A stretch of DNA of 12,707 nucleotides from Acidimicrobiia bacterium (GTDB lineage: Bacteria > Actinomycetota > Acidimicrobiia > Acidimicrobiales > Acidimicrobilacustridaceae): assembly GCA_016462055.1 (NCBI GenBank), contig JAEMTX010000037.1, positions 1 to 12,707 on the forward strand, read 5' to 3'. Positions 1 through 7,232 of this stretch are shown here, piece after piece; position 1 is the first letter of the stretch, and each line of letters opens with the position of its first letter. The notes beneath the pieces are model-generated. The model saw nothing but the letters and a program-made list of their open reading frames with translations, searched no databases and had not been told where the DNA came from. The position numbers were made by a program, and so were the translations under genes.

Positions 1-390
1 GGCCTTCACCGATTGAAGGACTCGTCGTTCCTCTTCGATCGATTCGCCGAGCGTGCGGTCTTCCGCCCCAAGCGGATGACGACGCCGTGTGCTTTCGTAA
101 CGCCGCACAAGTTCGTCGGTCGCCGCCTCGAGGAAAACGATTCGAAGCCGGTTTCCCTGGCGACGCAGCGCATCAAGTGCTGGCAAAGCCTCCGAGTGAT
201 ACGGACCGGTTCCCACCACGAGGACCACGTTGGTGATCGTCGCATCGGGAGCGTCCGCTAAATCAGCGACACTGCCAATGAGGGCGGGGGGAAGATTGTC
301 GATGATGTACCAGCCAAGATCCTCAAGGACATCCGCGGCTTGAGAGCGTCCGGCACCAGACAAGCCCGTGATCACCACGAAGTCGCTCAC
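1..390 (-). CDS. rapZ: RapZ-family nucleotide-binding protein (RNase adapter), N-terminal part, cut by window edge
   Basis: Translating the minus strand from a GTG at 390 gives 130 residues without a stop, running off the left edge. The protein begins MSDFVVITGLSGAGRS, a P-loop (residues 9-16) in the Gly-Ala-Gly-Arg-Ser form usual for actinobacterial RapZ/YvcJ. It is followed by DVLEDLGWYIIDNLPP, a GTGPYHSEALPALDALRR stretch, IVFLEAATDELVRRYESTRR and RHPLG, all family hallmarks. RapZ proteins bind nucleotides. In E. coli RapZ steers RNase E to the GlmZ small RNA; in actinobacteria the role is less clear. The start lies 10 nt after the stop of the upstream methyltransferase, and no good Shine-Dalgarno is visible. 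A TAGCGT hexamer 7 nt before the GTG could instead be a -10 for a leaderless transcript. The order uvrC then rapZ is typical of actinobacteria, where whiA usually follows. The family call is firm; only the N-terminal domain is visible. Confidence 0.95.
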   Translation of the reverse strand, partial: MSDFVVITGLSGAGRSQAADVLEDLGWYIIDNLPPALIGSVADLADAPDATITNVVLVVGTGPYHSEALPALDALRRQGNRLRIVFLEAATDELVRRYESTRRRHPLGAEDRTLGESIEEERRVLQSVKA

Positions 391-400
391 GTCTCAGACG

Positions 401-1141
401 CTACCGGCGTTGAGCCACCAACGTTAGTAACCGCGGAATTGTCGTTACTTCGGTGTATTCCGGAGCACGATCGATGAATCCTTGCGGGGGCGCGGGCTCG
501 ATCATGCGTTCAAGCGCAAGCCCGGAATCGGCCATGGCATTGACGTAGCGACTGAGCGGTCGATGTACGAATCGGATGAAAACACCCTTTTCGACTTCTT
601 CAATCGTCGCCTGTTCGGTGAGGTAGGGGCCGATGCGCCAGTACTGCTCGGGCGGATCAAGGATCTGATCATCGATCCAACCAGAGCCGGGCGTTTGCAA
701 CAGCGGATGGTTGAGGCAGAAAACAAAGCGACCACCCGGGCGTAGAACTCGAGCAACTTCGGAGAGTGCCTCATCAACCGCGTCGATGTGTTCGAACACA
801 AGACAACAGACAACCGCATCGAACGAGGCGTCCTCGAACGGCAGAGATTCCGCTCCTGCAAGTTGATACTCAGGACCGCCACCGCGACGAATTGCTTCGT
901 CGATTTGGTTGACGGTCGGATCAATACCGATCACGGTTGCACGGTGCGTCGCAGCAATGGCACGCGCAACTTGGCCTTCGCCAGTACCCACTTCAAGCAC
1001 ACGTTCGAACCCTGCGGTCCACTCGAGAATGAGCGGAATGATTTGCTCGGTGTATTCAGGATCGACGCCGTCAGTGAATTCGCGTTGCCACCAGTCGGCA
1101 TGCGCCTCCCACAGTTGGGCATTGGCATCAGGTTCAGACAC
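401..1141 (-). CDS. class I SAM-dependent methyltransferase (Methyltransf_11-like), substrate unknown
   Basis: The protein has 246 residues and starts with GTG at 1141, with a GGAG Shine-Dalgarno at 1148-1151. It shows the Rossmann methyltransferase motifs in order: motif I LEVGTGEGQ (residues 49-57), the acidic residue that binds the SAM ribose in GIDPT (72-76), LPFEDASFDAVVC (100-112) and the post-motif VARVLRPGGRFVF (129-141). After the fold comes a distinctive NHPLLQTPGSGW (144-155) and an aromatic stretch QYWRIGPYL, which probably belong to the substrate pocket. There is no signal peptide or membrane segment, so it should be cytosolic. It sits 12 nt after the uvrC stop and 10 nt before rapZ, so it is probably co-transcribed with both. 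The fold and cofactor are clear. The substrate (small molecule, lipid or quinone-like) cannot be read from the sequence, and a role in repair is not supported by anything but position. Confidence 0.9.
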   Translation of the reverse strand: MSEPDANAQLWEAHADWWQREFTDGVDPEYTEQIIPLILEWTAGFERVLEVGTGEGQVARAIAATHRATVIGIDPTVNQIDEAIRRGGGPEYQLAGAESLPFEDASFDAVVCCLVFEHIDAVDEALSEVARVLRPGGRFVFCLNHPLLQTPGSGWIDDQILDPPEQYWRIGPYLTEQATIEEVEKGVFIRFVHRPLSRYVNAMADSGLALERMIEPAPPQGFIDRAPEYTEVTTIPRLLTLVAQRR

Positions 1142-1153
1142 AACGACTCCGGT

Positions 1154-3052
1154 TCAGCGCGAATCTCGACGAGACGGCGTATGGATCTTGTCCCAAACTG
1201 CCTGCGCAACCGAATCGGGAAGCCAAGTGATCGCCTGGAGTTCCTCGATCGTCGCTTTCTTGACTGCGGTAACCCCGCCGAGTTCCTTCACCAGACGCGA
1301 ACGCCGAGCCTCGCCCAACCCTGAAATGCCATCGAGGACCGAGGTCGTCATGCGCTTGCCTCGCAACTCTCGGTGAAACGAAATCGCGAATCGGTGAGCC
1401 TCGTCACGAATGCGCTGCAGCAGATAGAGCGCTTCGCTCCCCCGCGGGACTTCAACCGGTTCAGATCGATGAGGCAGGTAGACCTCTTCAAAACGCTTCG
1501 CCAGCGAAGCAACCGGAATCTCTTCATCGAGACCCAGGGCTTCAAGCACCTTCATGGCGACTCCGAGTTGACCTTTGCCGCCGTCTACCAAAAGCAATTG
1601 GGGCGGATAGGCAAACCTCCCTGACCGTTCGGCTACGGGCTTTCCTCGCTCTTCGACATACGCGGTGAGACGACGAGTCAGGACCTCTTCCATTGCGGCG
1701 AAATCATCGTTTCCTTGATCGCCCTTGATTTTGAAGCGGCGATATTCGCGCTTATTGGGCAGTCCGTCTTCCATCACCACCATTGAACCGACGTAATCGG
1801 TTCCCTGGATATGGCTCATGTCATAACACTCGATACGAAGCGGAGCTTCGGGAAGGCCGAGGTGCTGTTGAAGATCATTCAATGCACGTGCGCGGCTGTT
1901 GTGGTCAGCGGCGCGTTTCAATCGATGGCGCGAGAACTCCTCGGTGGCATTACGCGTCACCGTTGCCATCAGTTCGCGCTTATCGCCACGATGAGGAATA
2001 CGCACGGTGACTTTTGAGCCGCGTTGAGCGCTCAGAAACTCTTCATAGAGTGCAGGGTTTGCACTCTCGAACGGAACAAGTACTTCCTTCGGCACACCAA
2101 GCGGTGGCGGGTCGCCGTAAAGCCGTTCGAGGATGCAATCAATAAGTTCCTGGTCCGAAAGATCTTCTTTGCGGTCCAGCACGTAACCCTTGCGTCCCAC
2201 CACACGACCCCGCCGAACGAAGAACACCTGCACTGAAGCCTCAAGTTCGTCGCCGGCCAAACCAACAACGTCGAGATCTTCGTCTCGTTCGAGAACCATC
2301 TGTTGCCGTTCAACAACTTTGCGGACGGCACCGAGGCGGTCGCGCAAACGAGCGGCCCGCTCAAATTCAAGTTCATCGCTCGCTAATTGCATCTCGACTT
2401 CTAAACGAGAAATGACTTCGTCGGTATCGCCGTCGAGAAAACGAATCAGATCACGCACGAGTTCGTCGTACTTCTCGGTCGTGATCTCCCCCACGCACGG
2501 GCCACTGCACTTTTCAATGTGAAATAACAAACAGGGCCGACCGATTTTCGTATGACGCGACAACTTCGTATCGGAACAGGTCCGAACCGGAAATGTGCGC
2601 AGCAACTGATCGAGGGTCTCGCGAATTGCCCAAGCAGCCGCATAAGGACCGAAATAGCGAGTTCCCTTTCGCTTGTCACCCCGCATCACGGTTGCACGGG
2701 GCCAGTCGTCATCGACCGTGACCGCAAGAAACGGATAACTCTTGTCATCACGAAGATCGATATTGAACCGAGGCTCATGCTGCTTGATCAGGCTGTACTC
2801 GAGCATGAGCGCTTCGAGCTCATTGCGAACCTGGATCCACTCCACGGTTTCTGCCGTGGCCACCATCTGCGCAGTCCGGGGAGCAAGATTGATCGGATCT
2901 TGGAAATAGTTAGACAGACGCGAGCGGAGACTTTTGGCCTTTCCCACATAGATGACGCGGCCGTTGACGTCCTTGAACTGATACGAGCCGGGCTCGTCGG
3001 GAATCGTGCCGGCCGGCGGTCGCTGCACCATTGCGGTCATCGTAAGGGCCAT
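1154..3052 (-). CDS. uvrC: excinuclease ABC subunit C (UvrC)
   Basis: UvrC makes both incisions around a lesion delivered by UvrA/UvrB. Counted from the ATG at 3052 it has 632 residues, a usual length. The N-terminal GIY-YIG nuclease covers about 20-95 (GSYQF, then VIYVGKAKSLRSRL with the likely catalytic Arg at 43, then NELEALMLEYSLIK). Cys159, Cys174, Cys182 and Cys186 (CSGPC region) match the cysteine cluster reported to bind an iron-sulfur centre in UvrC. A UVR domain that contacts UvrB lies at about 209-244. The RNase H-like C-terminal nuclease has the catalytic triad Asp411 (ECYDMSH), Asp490 (LVDGGKGQL) and His553 (DEAHRFA). A tandem helix-hairpin-helix domain (ISGLGEARR onward, about 575-625) ends the protein. 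The start is uncertain: TTG at 3061 and ATGs at 3040 and 3031 are in frame and none has a clear Shine-Dalgarno. It is divergent from nadA and heads the tight uvrC-methyltransferase-rapZ group. Confidence 0.97.
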   Translation of the reverse strand: MALTMTAMVQRPPAGTIPDEPGSYQFKDVNGRVIYVGKAKSLRSRLSNYFQDPINLAPRTAQMVATAETVEWIQVRNELEALMLEYSLIKQHEPRFNIDLRDDKSYPFLAVTVDDDWPRATVMRGDKRKGTRYFGPYAAAWAIRETLDQLLRTFPVRTCSDTKLSRHTKIGRPCLLFHIEKCSGPCVGEITTEKYDELVRDLIRFLDGDTDEVISRLEVEMQLASDELEFERAARLRDRLGAVRKVVERQQMVLERDEDLDVVGLAGDELEASVQVFFVRRGRVVGRKGYVLDRKEDLSDQELIDCILERLYGDPPPLGVPKEVLVPFESANPALYEEFLSAQRGSKVTVRIPHRGDKRELMATVTRNATEEFSRHRLKRAADHNSRARALNDLQQHLGLPEAPLRIECYDMSHIQGTDYVGSMVVMEDGLPNKREYRRFKIKGDQGNDDFAAMEEVLTRRLTAYVEERGKPVAERSGRFAYPPQLLLVDGGKGQLGVAMKVLEALGLDEEIPVASLAKRFEEVYLPHRSEPVEVPRGSEALYLLQRIRDEAHRFAISFHRELRGKRMTTSVLDGISGLGEARRSRLVKELGGVTAVKKATIEELQAITWLPDSVAQAVWDKIHTPSRRDSR

Positions 3053-3181
3053 CTGAGGCAAACAAGCCGTTCAGTGCCTACACTGTTGAAGCCGGCCTGG
3101 TATCCGGTGATCTGTTGAGACCCGAGGCCGACAACCCCGTGGCGTGGCGACCAGGCTGCCCCCACCGGCCACTCATCGGAT

Positions 3182-3201
3182 CTCCCCGTCCTTTTAGGGA
3201 G
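3182..3201 (+). promoter_or_regulatory. hairpin that could sequester the nadA ribosome binding site
   Basis: CTCCC at 3182-3186 is a perfect 5-bp complement of GGGAG at 3197-3201, with a 10-nt loop. The 3' arm is the Shine-Dalgarno of nadA, so the folded form would block translation initiation. An alternative smaller hairpin, TCCT (3189-3192) with GGGA (3197-3200), also buries it. The 5' arm overlaps the part that can close the outer stem of the upstream element, so the two folds would be mutually exclusive. The base pairing is seen directly; the regulatory role is inferred. Confidence 0.45.
3196..3201 (+). promoter_or_regulatory. Shine-Dalgarno AGGGAG of nadA
   Basis: AGGGAG is the only strong ribosome binding site in the nadA leader. 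It overlaps the in-frame GTG at 3201, which therefore cannot be the start, and lies 11 nt before the ATG at 3213. This decides the start in favour of 3213, although the spacing is a little long. Confidence 0.6.
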
Positions 3202-3212
3202 TGCACCACAAA

Positions 3213-4334
3213 ATGCTTCGCCTCCAACTACCGCTCGGTGACCGATACACAGACGCCACACCTGCCGAACTCGCGGATCGAATCGCTGCTGCGAAAGCAA
3301 CTCTCGGTGACCGCCTGTTCATCCTCGGCCATCACTACCAGCGCGACGAAGTAATGGAGTGGGCCGATGCCCGCGGTGACTCCTTCCGCCTTTCGGTGCT
3401 CGCCCAAGAACAACCGCAGGCCGAGTACATCGTTTTCTGTGGCGTGCACTTCATGGCCGAGTCCGCCGACATCCTCACCGGCGACCATCAAGCCGTGATC
3501 CTCCCCGACCTCAATGCAGGCTGTTCGATGGCCGATATGGCCGATCTCGAAGAAGTCACCGAAGCATGGGAGACCCTCGCAGCGACCACAGATATCTCGA
3601 AGGTCATTCCGATCACCTACATGAACTCTTCGGCTGCACTCAAAGCGTTCGTAGGCGAACATGGCGGTGCGGTGTGCACCTCGTCAAATGCGCGTGCTGT
3701 TCTTGAGTGGGCCCTCTCCCTCGGAAACCGCTCCGAGGACGGGGCTGGAGGCGAACAGGTTCTCTTTTTCCCCGATCAACACTTGGGGCGCAATACCGCC
3801 AGCGATCTCGGTTACTCCCTCGACGAAATGCGCGTATGGGATCCTCGCCGTGAACACGGGGGCCTCACCGAAGCCGAAGTCAAAGACTCCACCTTCCTGC
3901 TGTGGAAGGGACACTGCTCTGTCCATCAGCGATTCCGCCCCGAACACATCGCAGCATTCCGCGAGGCGAACCCCGAAGGCATTGTCGTTGTCCATCCCGA
4001 ATGCGCGCACGATGTTTGCGAGTTAGCCGATCAGGTGGGTTCCACCGATTTCATCATCCGCGCCGTTGAGAATGCACCAGTTGGCGCTGTCATCGGGGTT
4101 GGCACCGAAATCCATCTCACCAATCGCCTCAACAACGAAACACCAGACAAGACAGTTGTTTCACTCGACCCTCTCGTGTGCCCGTGTTCGACGATGTTCC
4201 GCATCGATGGACCTCACCTGTGTTGGGTCCTCGAGAATCTCGTCGCTGGCAAAGTAGTCAACCGCATCACGGTCGACCCCGATACGGCTCAGTGGGCCAA
4301 GGTCGCGCTCGACCGTATGTTGCAGATCACCTGA
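3213..4334 (+). CDS. nadA: quinolinate synthase A (NadA)
   Basis: NadA condenses iminoaspartate with dihydroxyacetone phosphate to quinolinate, the second step of de novo NAD synthesis from aspartate, in the cytosol. The 373-residue protein starts at ATG 3213, chosen because the Shine-Dalgarno overlaps the earlier GTG at 3201. The usual NadA signatures are present: GHHYQRDEVMEWAD (39-52) and FCGVHFMAESADIL (75-88). The three ligands of the [4Fe-4S] cluster are likely Cys76 (FCGVHF), Cys155 (VCTSSNA) and Cys323 (LVCPCSTM). Further family landmarks are GCSMADMA, YMNSSAALKA, FFPDQHLGRN, HPEC and the GTEIHL segment. No signal peptide or membrane helix is present. nadB and nadC, common partners, are not in the window. 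The gene stands alone on the plus strand between uvrC (divergent) and uvrA (convergent, 1 nt between stops), and its leader looks structured. Confidence 0.96.
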   Translation: MLRLQLPLGDRYTDATPAELADRIAAAKATLGDRLFILGHHYQRDEVMEWADARGDSFRLSVLAQEQPQAEYIVFCGVHFMAESADILTGDHQAVILPDLNAGCSMADMADLEEVTEAWETLAATTDISKVIPITYMNSSAALKAFVGEHGGAVCTSSNARAVLEWALSLGNRSEDGAGGEQVLFFPDQHLGRNTASDLGYSLDEMRVWDPRREHGGLTEAEVKDSTFLLWKGHCSVHQRFRPEHIAAFREANPEGIVVVHPECAHDVCELADQVGSTDFIIRAVENAPVGAVIGVGTEIHLTNRLNNETPDKTVVSLDPLVCPCSTMFRIDGPHLCWVLENLVAGKVVNRITVDPDTAQWAKVALDRMLQIT

Positions 4335-4335
4335 A

Positions 4336-7182
4336 CTACCCGAGGCCGAGCAGCGGACGCAGGAATTGTCCGGTGTAACTCTTCTTCGTGGCGGCGACCT
4401 TTTCAGGTGTGCCTTCAACGAGCACTGATCCGCCGCCACTGCCGCCTTCAGGCCCCAGATCGATCAACCAATCTGCGGTCTTGATGACGTCGAGGTTGTG
4501 TTCGATGACAATCACGGTGTTTCCCTGATCGACGAGACGCGACAGCACGGTGAGAAGTTTCCGAATGTCTTCGAAGTGAAGGCCCGTTGTCGGTTCGTCG
4601 AGGATGTACACGGTTCGCCCGGTGGAACGCTTCGAAAGTTCGCTGGCGAGTTTGACTCTCTGGGCTTCACCACCGGAAAGCGTTGTTGCCGGTTGACCAA
4701 GGCGCACATATCCAAGACCGACATCAACAAGCGTCTGCAAGTGACGAGCAATTGCGGGCTGATTACCGAAGAACTCAACGCCTTCCTCGCAACTCATGCC
4801 GAGGATGTCGGAAATGTTGTGATCTTTGAAGGTGACGTCGAGCGTGTCGCGATTGTAGCGAGCGCCTTTACACACCTCGCACGGGACGTACACATCGGGG
4901 AGGAAATGCATTTCGATCTTGATGGTTCCGTCGCCTGAGCATGCTTCGCATCGGCCCCCAGAAACATTGAACGAAAAACGCCCCGGCAAGTAGCCGCGCA
5001 CCTTCGACTCGTGGGTCTGTGCGAACAGTTTCCGGATGTGATCGAACACGCCGATATAGGTGGCCGGGTTCGAGCGCGGCGTGCGACCGATTGGCGACTG
5101 ATCGATATTGATGACCTTGTCGACCAGTTCCATACCCTCGACGCTCTTATGCAGACCTGGAGGCGTCTTTGATCCGTAGACCTTCTGCATAAGGGCGCGG
5201 TGCAGGATGTCGTTCACCAATGTCGACTTCCCTGAGCCAGAAACACCGGTGACCGCGATAAAGGTATGCAGTGGGAATCCAACGTCAACGTTTTTGAGAT
5301 TGTGTTCGCGAGCACCACGAACAACGAGTTGGTCAGCCCCCGGAGACCGACGAAGTTCCGGAACCGGAATTGAGCGACGACCCGACAGGTATTGGCCCGT
5401 TATCGACTCTTTCGATTTCAAAAGCCCCTTCACCGGACCCGCGTAGACGATGTCGCCACCGTGTTCACCAGCGCCGGGACCAATATCAACGACATAGTCG
5501 GCAACCTTGATGGTCTCTTCGTCATGTTCAACGACGAGCACGGTGTTACCCAGTTCTCGGAGACGCATCAGTGTATCGATCAGTCGTTTGTTGTCACGCT
5601 GATGCAACCCGATTGATGGTTCGTCAAGCACATAGAGCACGCCAACAAGTCCAGAACCAATCTGCGATGCAAGACGGATGCGTTGTGCTTCCCCGCCAGC
5701 AAGTGTTGCGGCCGACCGCGAGAGCGAGAGGTAATCAAGACCGACATCGAGCAAGAAGCCCATCCGCGCATTGACTTCTTTCACCACTCGTTCGGCGATC
5801 ATGCGATCACGTTCAGAAAGTTTCAGTCCGTTGAGCGCTGCAGCGGCGTCGCCGATCGACATGCCGCAAATCTCGGCGATTGAGTGACCGTCAATCGTGA
5901 CCCCAAGACTGAACGGGGCAAGTCTCGAACCCTCACAGTCGGGACAGGGCACCTCGCGCATGTAGCCCTCGACTTGTTCACGCTGCGCATCGCTTTCGGC
6001 ATCGGAATGCCGGCGCTGCAACCACGGAACGAGGCCTTCGAACTTCGCGTCATAGGAACGTTGACGGCCGTAACGGTTTTTGTAGCGGACCTGGACCCGA
6101 CCGGTTGCACCCGTTCCGTGCAGCAAAAGTTTCTGCTGCTTCTTGGGCAGCTCCTTGAACGCAACATCGGGGTCGATCTCATAGATGTCGCATACCGATT
6201 CAAGAAGTCGCCCAAAATACTGGGTGCGTGCGCTCGCCCATGGAGCCAGTGCACCTTCGGTGACGCTCAGGTCGGGATTGGGAATGACAAGTTCGGCATC
6301 GACTTCAAACTTGGTGCCGAGACCATCGCAGTGCTCGCAGGCACCATACGGAGAGTTGAACGAGAAGTTTCGCGGCGCCAATTCCTCATAACTCAATCCA
6401 CACGAAGGGCAACCGAGGTGCTGTGAGAACGTGAGTACTTCATCGTCCAAGCCGGAATCGTCGCCACGACCAACGATCTGAACTTCGGCAACGCCTTCGG
6501 CGATTCGAAGAGCAGTCTCGAGAGAGTCAGTGAGACGGCGATCGATACCCGCCTTCTTCACAAGTCGGTCAACGACAACCTGGATCGTGTGCTGCTCGTA
6601 ACGAGCAAGCTCGACCTTGTCGGTCAGTTCGTGAAGTTCGCCGTCGATGATCGCTCGGGCGAACCCCTGTGAGGCCAAATCGGCCAACAACGTGTCGTAG
6701 GTGCCTTTGCGACCACGCACAACAGGGGCCAGCACCTGGAACTTGGTGCCATCGGGAAGTTCAAGAACCCGATCGACGATCTGCTGCGGGGTCTGCCGCT
6801 TGATGACCGAGCCGTCGACCGGACAGTGAGGAATGCCGATGCGCGCAGAGAGAAGTCGGAGGTAGTCGTAGACCTCGGTGATCGTGCCCACGGTGGAACG
6901 GGGGTTTCGTGAGGCCGACTTCTGGTCGATGGAAATTGCCGGCGAAAGCCCCTCGATGAAATCAACATCAGGTTTATCCATCTGGCCGAGGAACTGACGG
7001 GCATAAGCCGACAACGATTCGACGTAGCGACGCTGACCCTCGGCATAAATCGTGTCGAACGCCAACGAGGACTTGCCAGATCCCGAAAGCCCGGTGAAAA
7101 CGATCAGCCGATCACGAGGAAGTTCGATCGAAACGTTACGAAGGTTGTGCTCACGAGCACCACGAATGATCAGTTGATCCAC
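4336..7182 (-). CDS. uvrA: excinuclease ABC subunit A (UvrA)
   Basis: UvrA is the ATP-driven damage sensor of nucleotide excision repair that loads UvrB. The 948-residue protein, close to E. coli UvrA in length, has two ABC ATPase halves. The first has Walker A GLSGSGKS (31-38), signature LAGGEAQRIRLA (494-505) and Walker B VLYVLDEPSIGLH (515-527). The second has Walker A GVSGSGKS (646-653), signature LSGGEAQRVKLA (835-846) and Walker B YILDEPTTGLH (859-869). Zinc ligands are Cys258/Cys261 with Cys282/Cys285, and Cys745/Cys748 with Cys768/Cys771. Another pair, Cys413/Cys416, is in the usual PCPDCEGSRL. The first signature has Ala where Ser is more usual, a modest variation. The GTG start at 7182 has no good Shine-Dalgarno but has TAGGCT exactly 6 nt upstream, so translation may be leaderless. 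It lies 50 nt after uvrB, so it could also be read from the uvrB promoter. Confidence 0.98.
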   Translation of the reverse strand: MDQLIIRGAREHNLRNVSIELPRDRLIVFTGLSGSGKSSLAFDTIYAEGQRRYVESLSAYARQFLGQMDKPDVDFIEGLSPAISIDQKSASRNPRSTVGTITEVYDYLRLLSARIGIPHCPVDGSVIKRQTPQQIVDRVLELPDGTKFQVLAPVVRGRKGTYDTLLADLASQGFARAIIDGELHELTDKVELARYEQHTIQVVVDRLVKKAGIDRRLTDSLETALRIAEGVAEVQIVGRGDDSGLDDEVLTFSQHLGCPSCGLSYEELAPRNFSFNSPYGACEHCDGLGTKFEVDAELVIPNPDLSVTEGALAPWASARTQYFGRLLESVCDIYEIDPDVAFKELPKKQQKLLLHGTGATGRVQVRYKNRYGRQRSYDAKFEGLVPWLQRRHSDAESDAQREQVEGYMREVPCPDCEGSRLAPFSLGVTIDGHSIAEICGMSIGDAAAALNGLKLSERDRMIAERVVKEVNARMGFLLDVGLDYLSLSRSAATLAGGEAQRIRLASQIGSGLVGVLYVLDEPSIGLHQRDNKRLIDTLMRLRELGNTVLVVEHDEETIKVADYVVDIGPGAGEHGGDIVYAGPVKGLLKSKESITGQYLSGRRSIPVPELRRSPGADQLVVRGAREHNLKNVDVGFPLHTFIAVTGVSGSGKSTLVNDILHRALMQKVYGSKTPPGLHKSVEGMELVDKVINIDQSPIGRTPRSNPATYIGVFDHIRKLFAQTHESKVRGYLPGRFSFNVSGGRCEACSGDGTIKIEMHFLPDVYVPCEVCKGARYNRDTLDVTFKDHNISDILGMSCEEGVEFFGNQPAIARHLQTLVDVGLGYVRLGQPATTLSGGEAQRVKLASELSKRSTGRTVYILDEPTTGLHFEDIRKLLTVLSRLVDQGNTVIVIEHNLDVIKTADWLIDLGPEGGSGGGSVLVEGTPEKVAATKKSYTGQFLRPLLGLG

Positions 7183-7188
7183 GCCGGG

Positions 7189-7194
7189 AGCCTA
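7189..7194 (-). promoter_or_regulatory. possible -10 box of uvrA, leaderless geometry
   Basis: On the minus strand TAGGCT fits the actinobacterial -10 pattern TANNNT. It is followed by exactly 6 nt and then the GTG of uvrA, so transcription would begin at or next to the start codon. No convincing -35 is seen 16-18 nt upstream. The same arrangement occurs before uvrB, which is why it is listed. Confidence 0.35.
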
Positions 7195-7232
7195 CTGTCG
7201 GCGACTCTGCTCGCATTGGGCTGAAGCAGGAA

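Larger units (their letters stand above)
3124..3201 (+). promoter_or_regulatory. structured nadA leader, candidate NAD+-I (nadA-motif) riboswitch
   Basis: The stretch upstream of nadA contains ACAACCCCGTGG at 3131-3142, closely like the ACAACCCCGUAGG core I recall from the NAD+-I aptamer. Directly after the CCCC run a perfect 5-bp stem forms between GTGGC (3139-3143) and GCCAC (3168-3172), followed by a single T, as in that aptamer. Inside it GTGG (3144-3147) can pair with CCAC (3162-3165). An outer stem can form from CCG (3128-3130) with CGG (3177-3179), extended by GAG (3124-3126) with CTC (3182-3184). A second CCCCGT occurs 49 nt downstream (3184-3189), just before the ribosome binding site, which fits a tandem two-domain architecture. 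Against the call, the conserved GCAGCG-like segment of the known aptamer is not evident, and known examples come almost only from Acidobacteria. The consensus is from memory; a covariance-model search was not possible here. Confidence 0.4.

Noticed and set aside
3201..3203. GTG as the nadA start
   Set aside because: It overlaps the only good Shine-Dalgarno (AGGGAG 3196-3201), which instead serves the ATG at 3213.
4161..4439. Open frame across the nadA/uvrA junction on the minus strand
   Set aside because: It only joins out-of-frame parts of two confidently called genes and has no start signal or recognisable content.
5495..5705. Ala in place of Ser in the first ABC signature of UvrA (LAGGEAQ), as a defect
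   Set aside because: The rest of both ATPase sites is complete and this is a conservative change, so I do not treat it as a loss of function.
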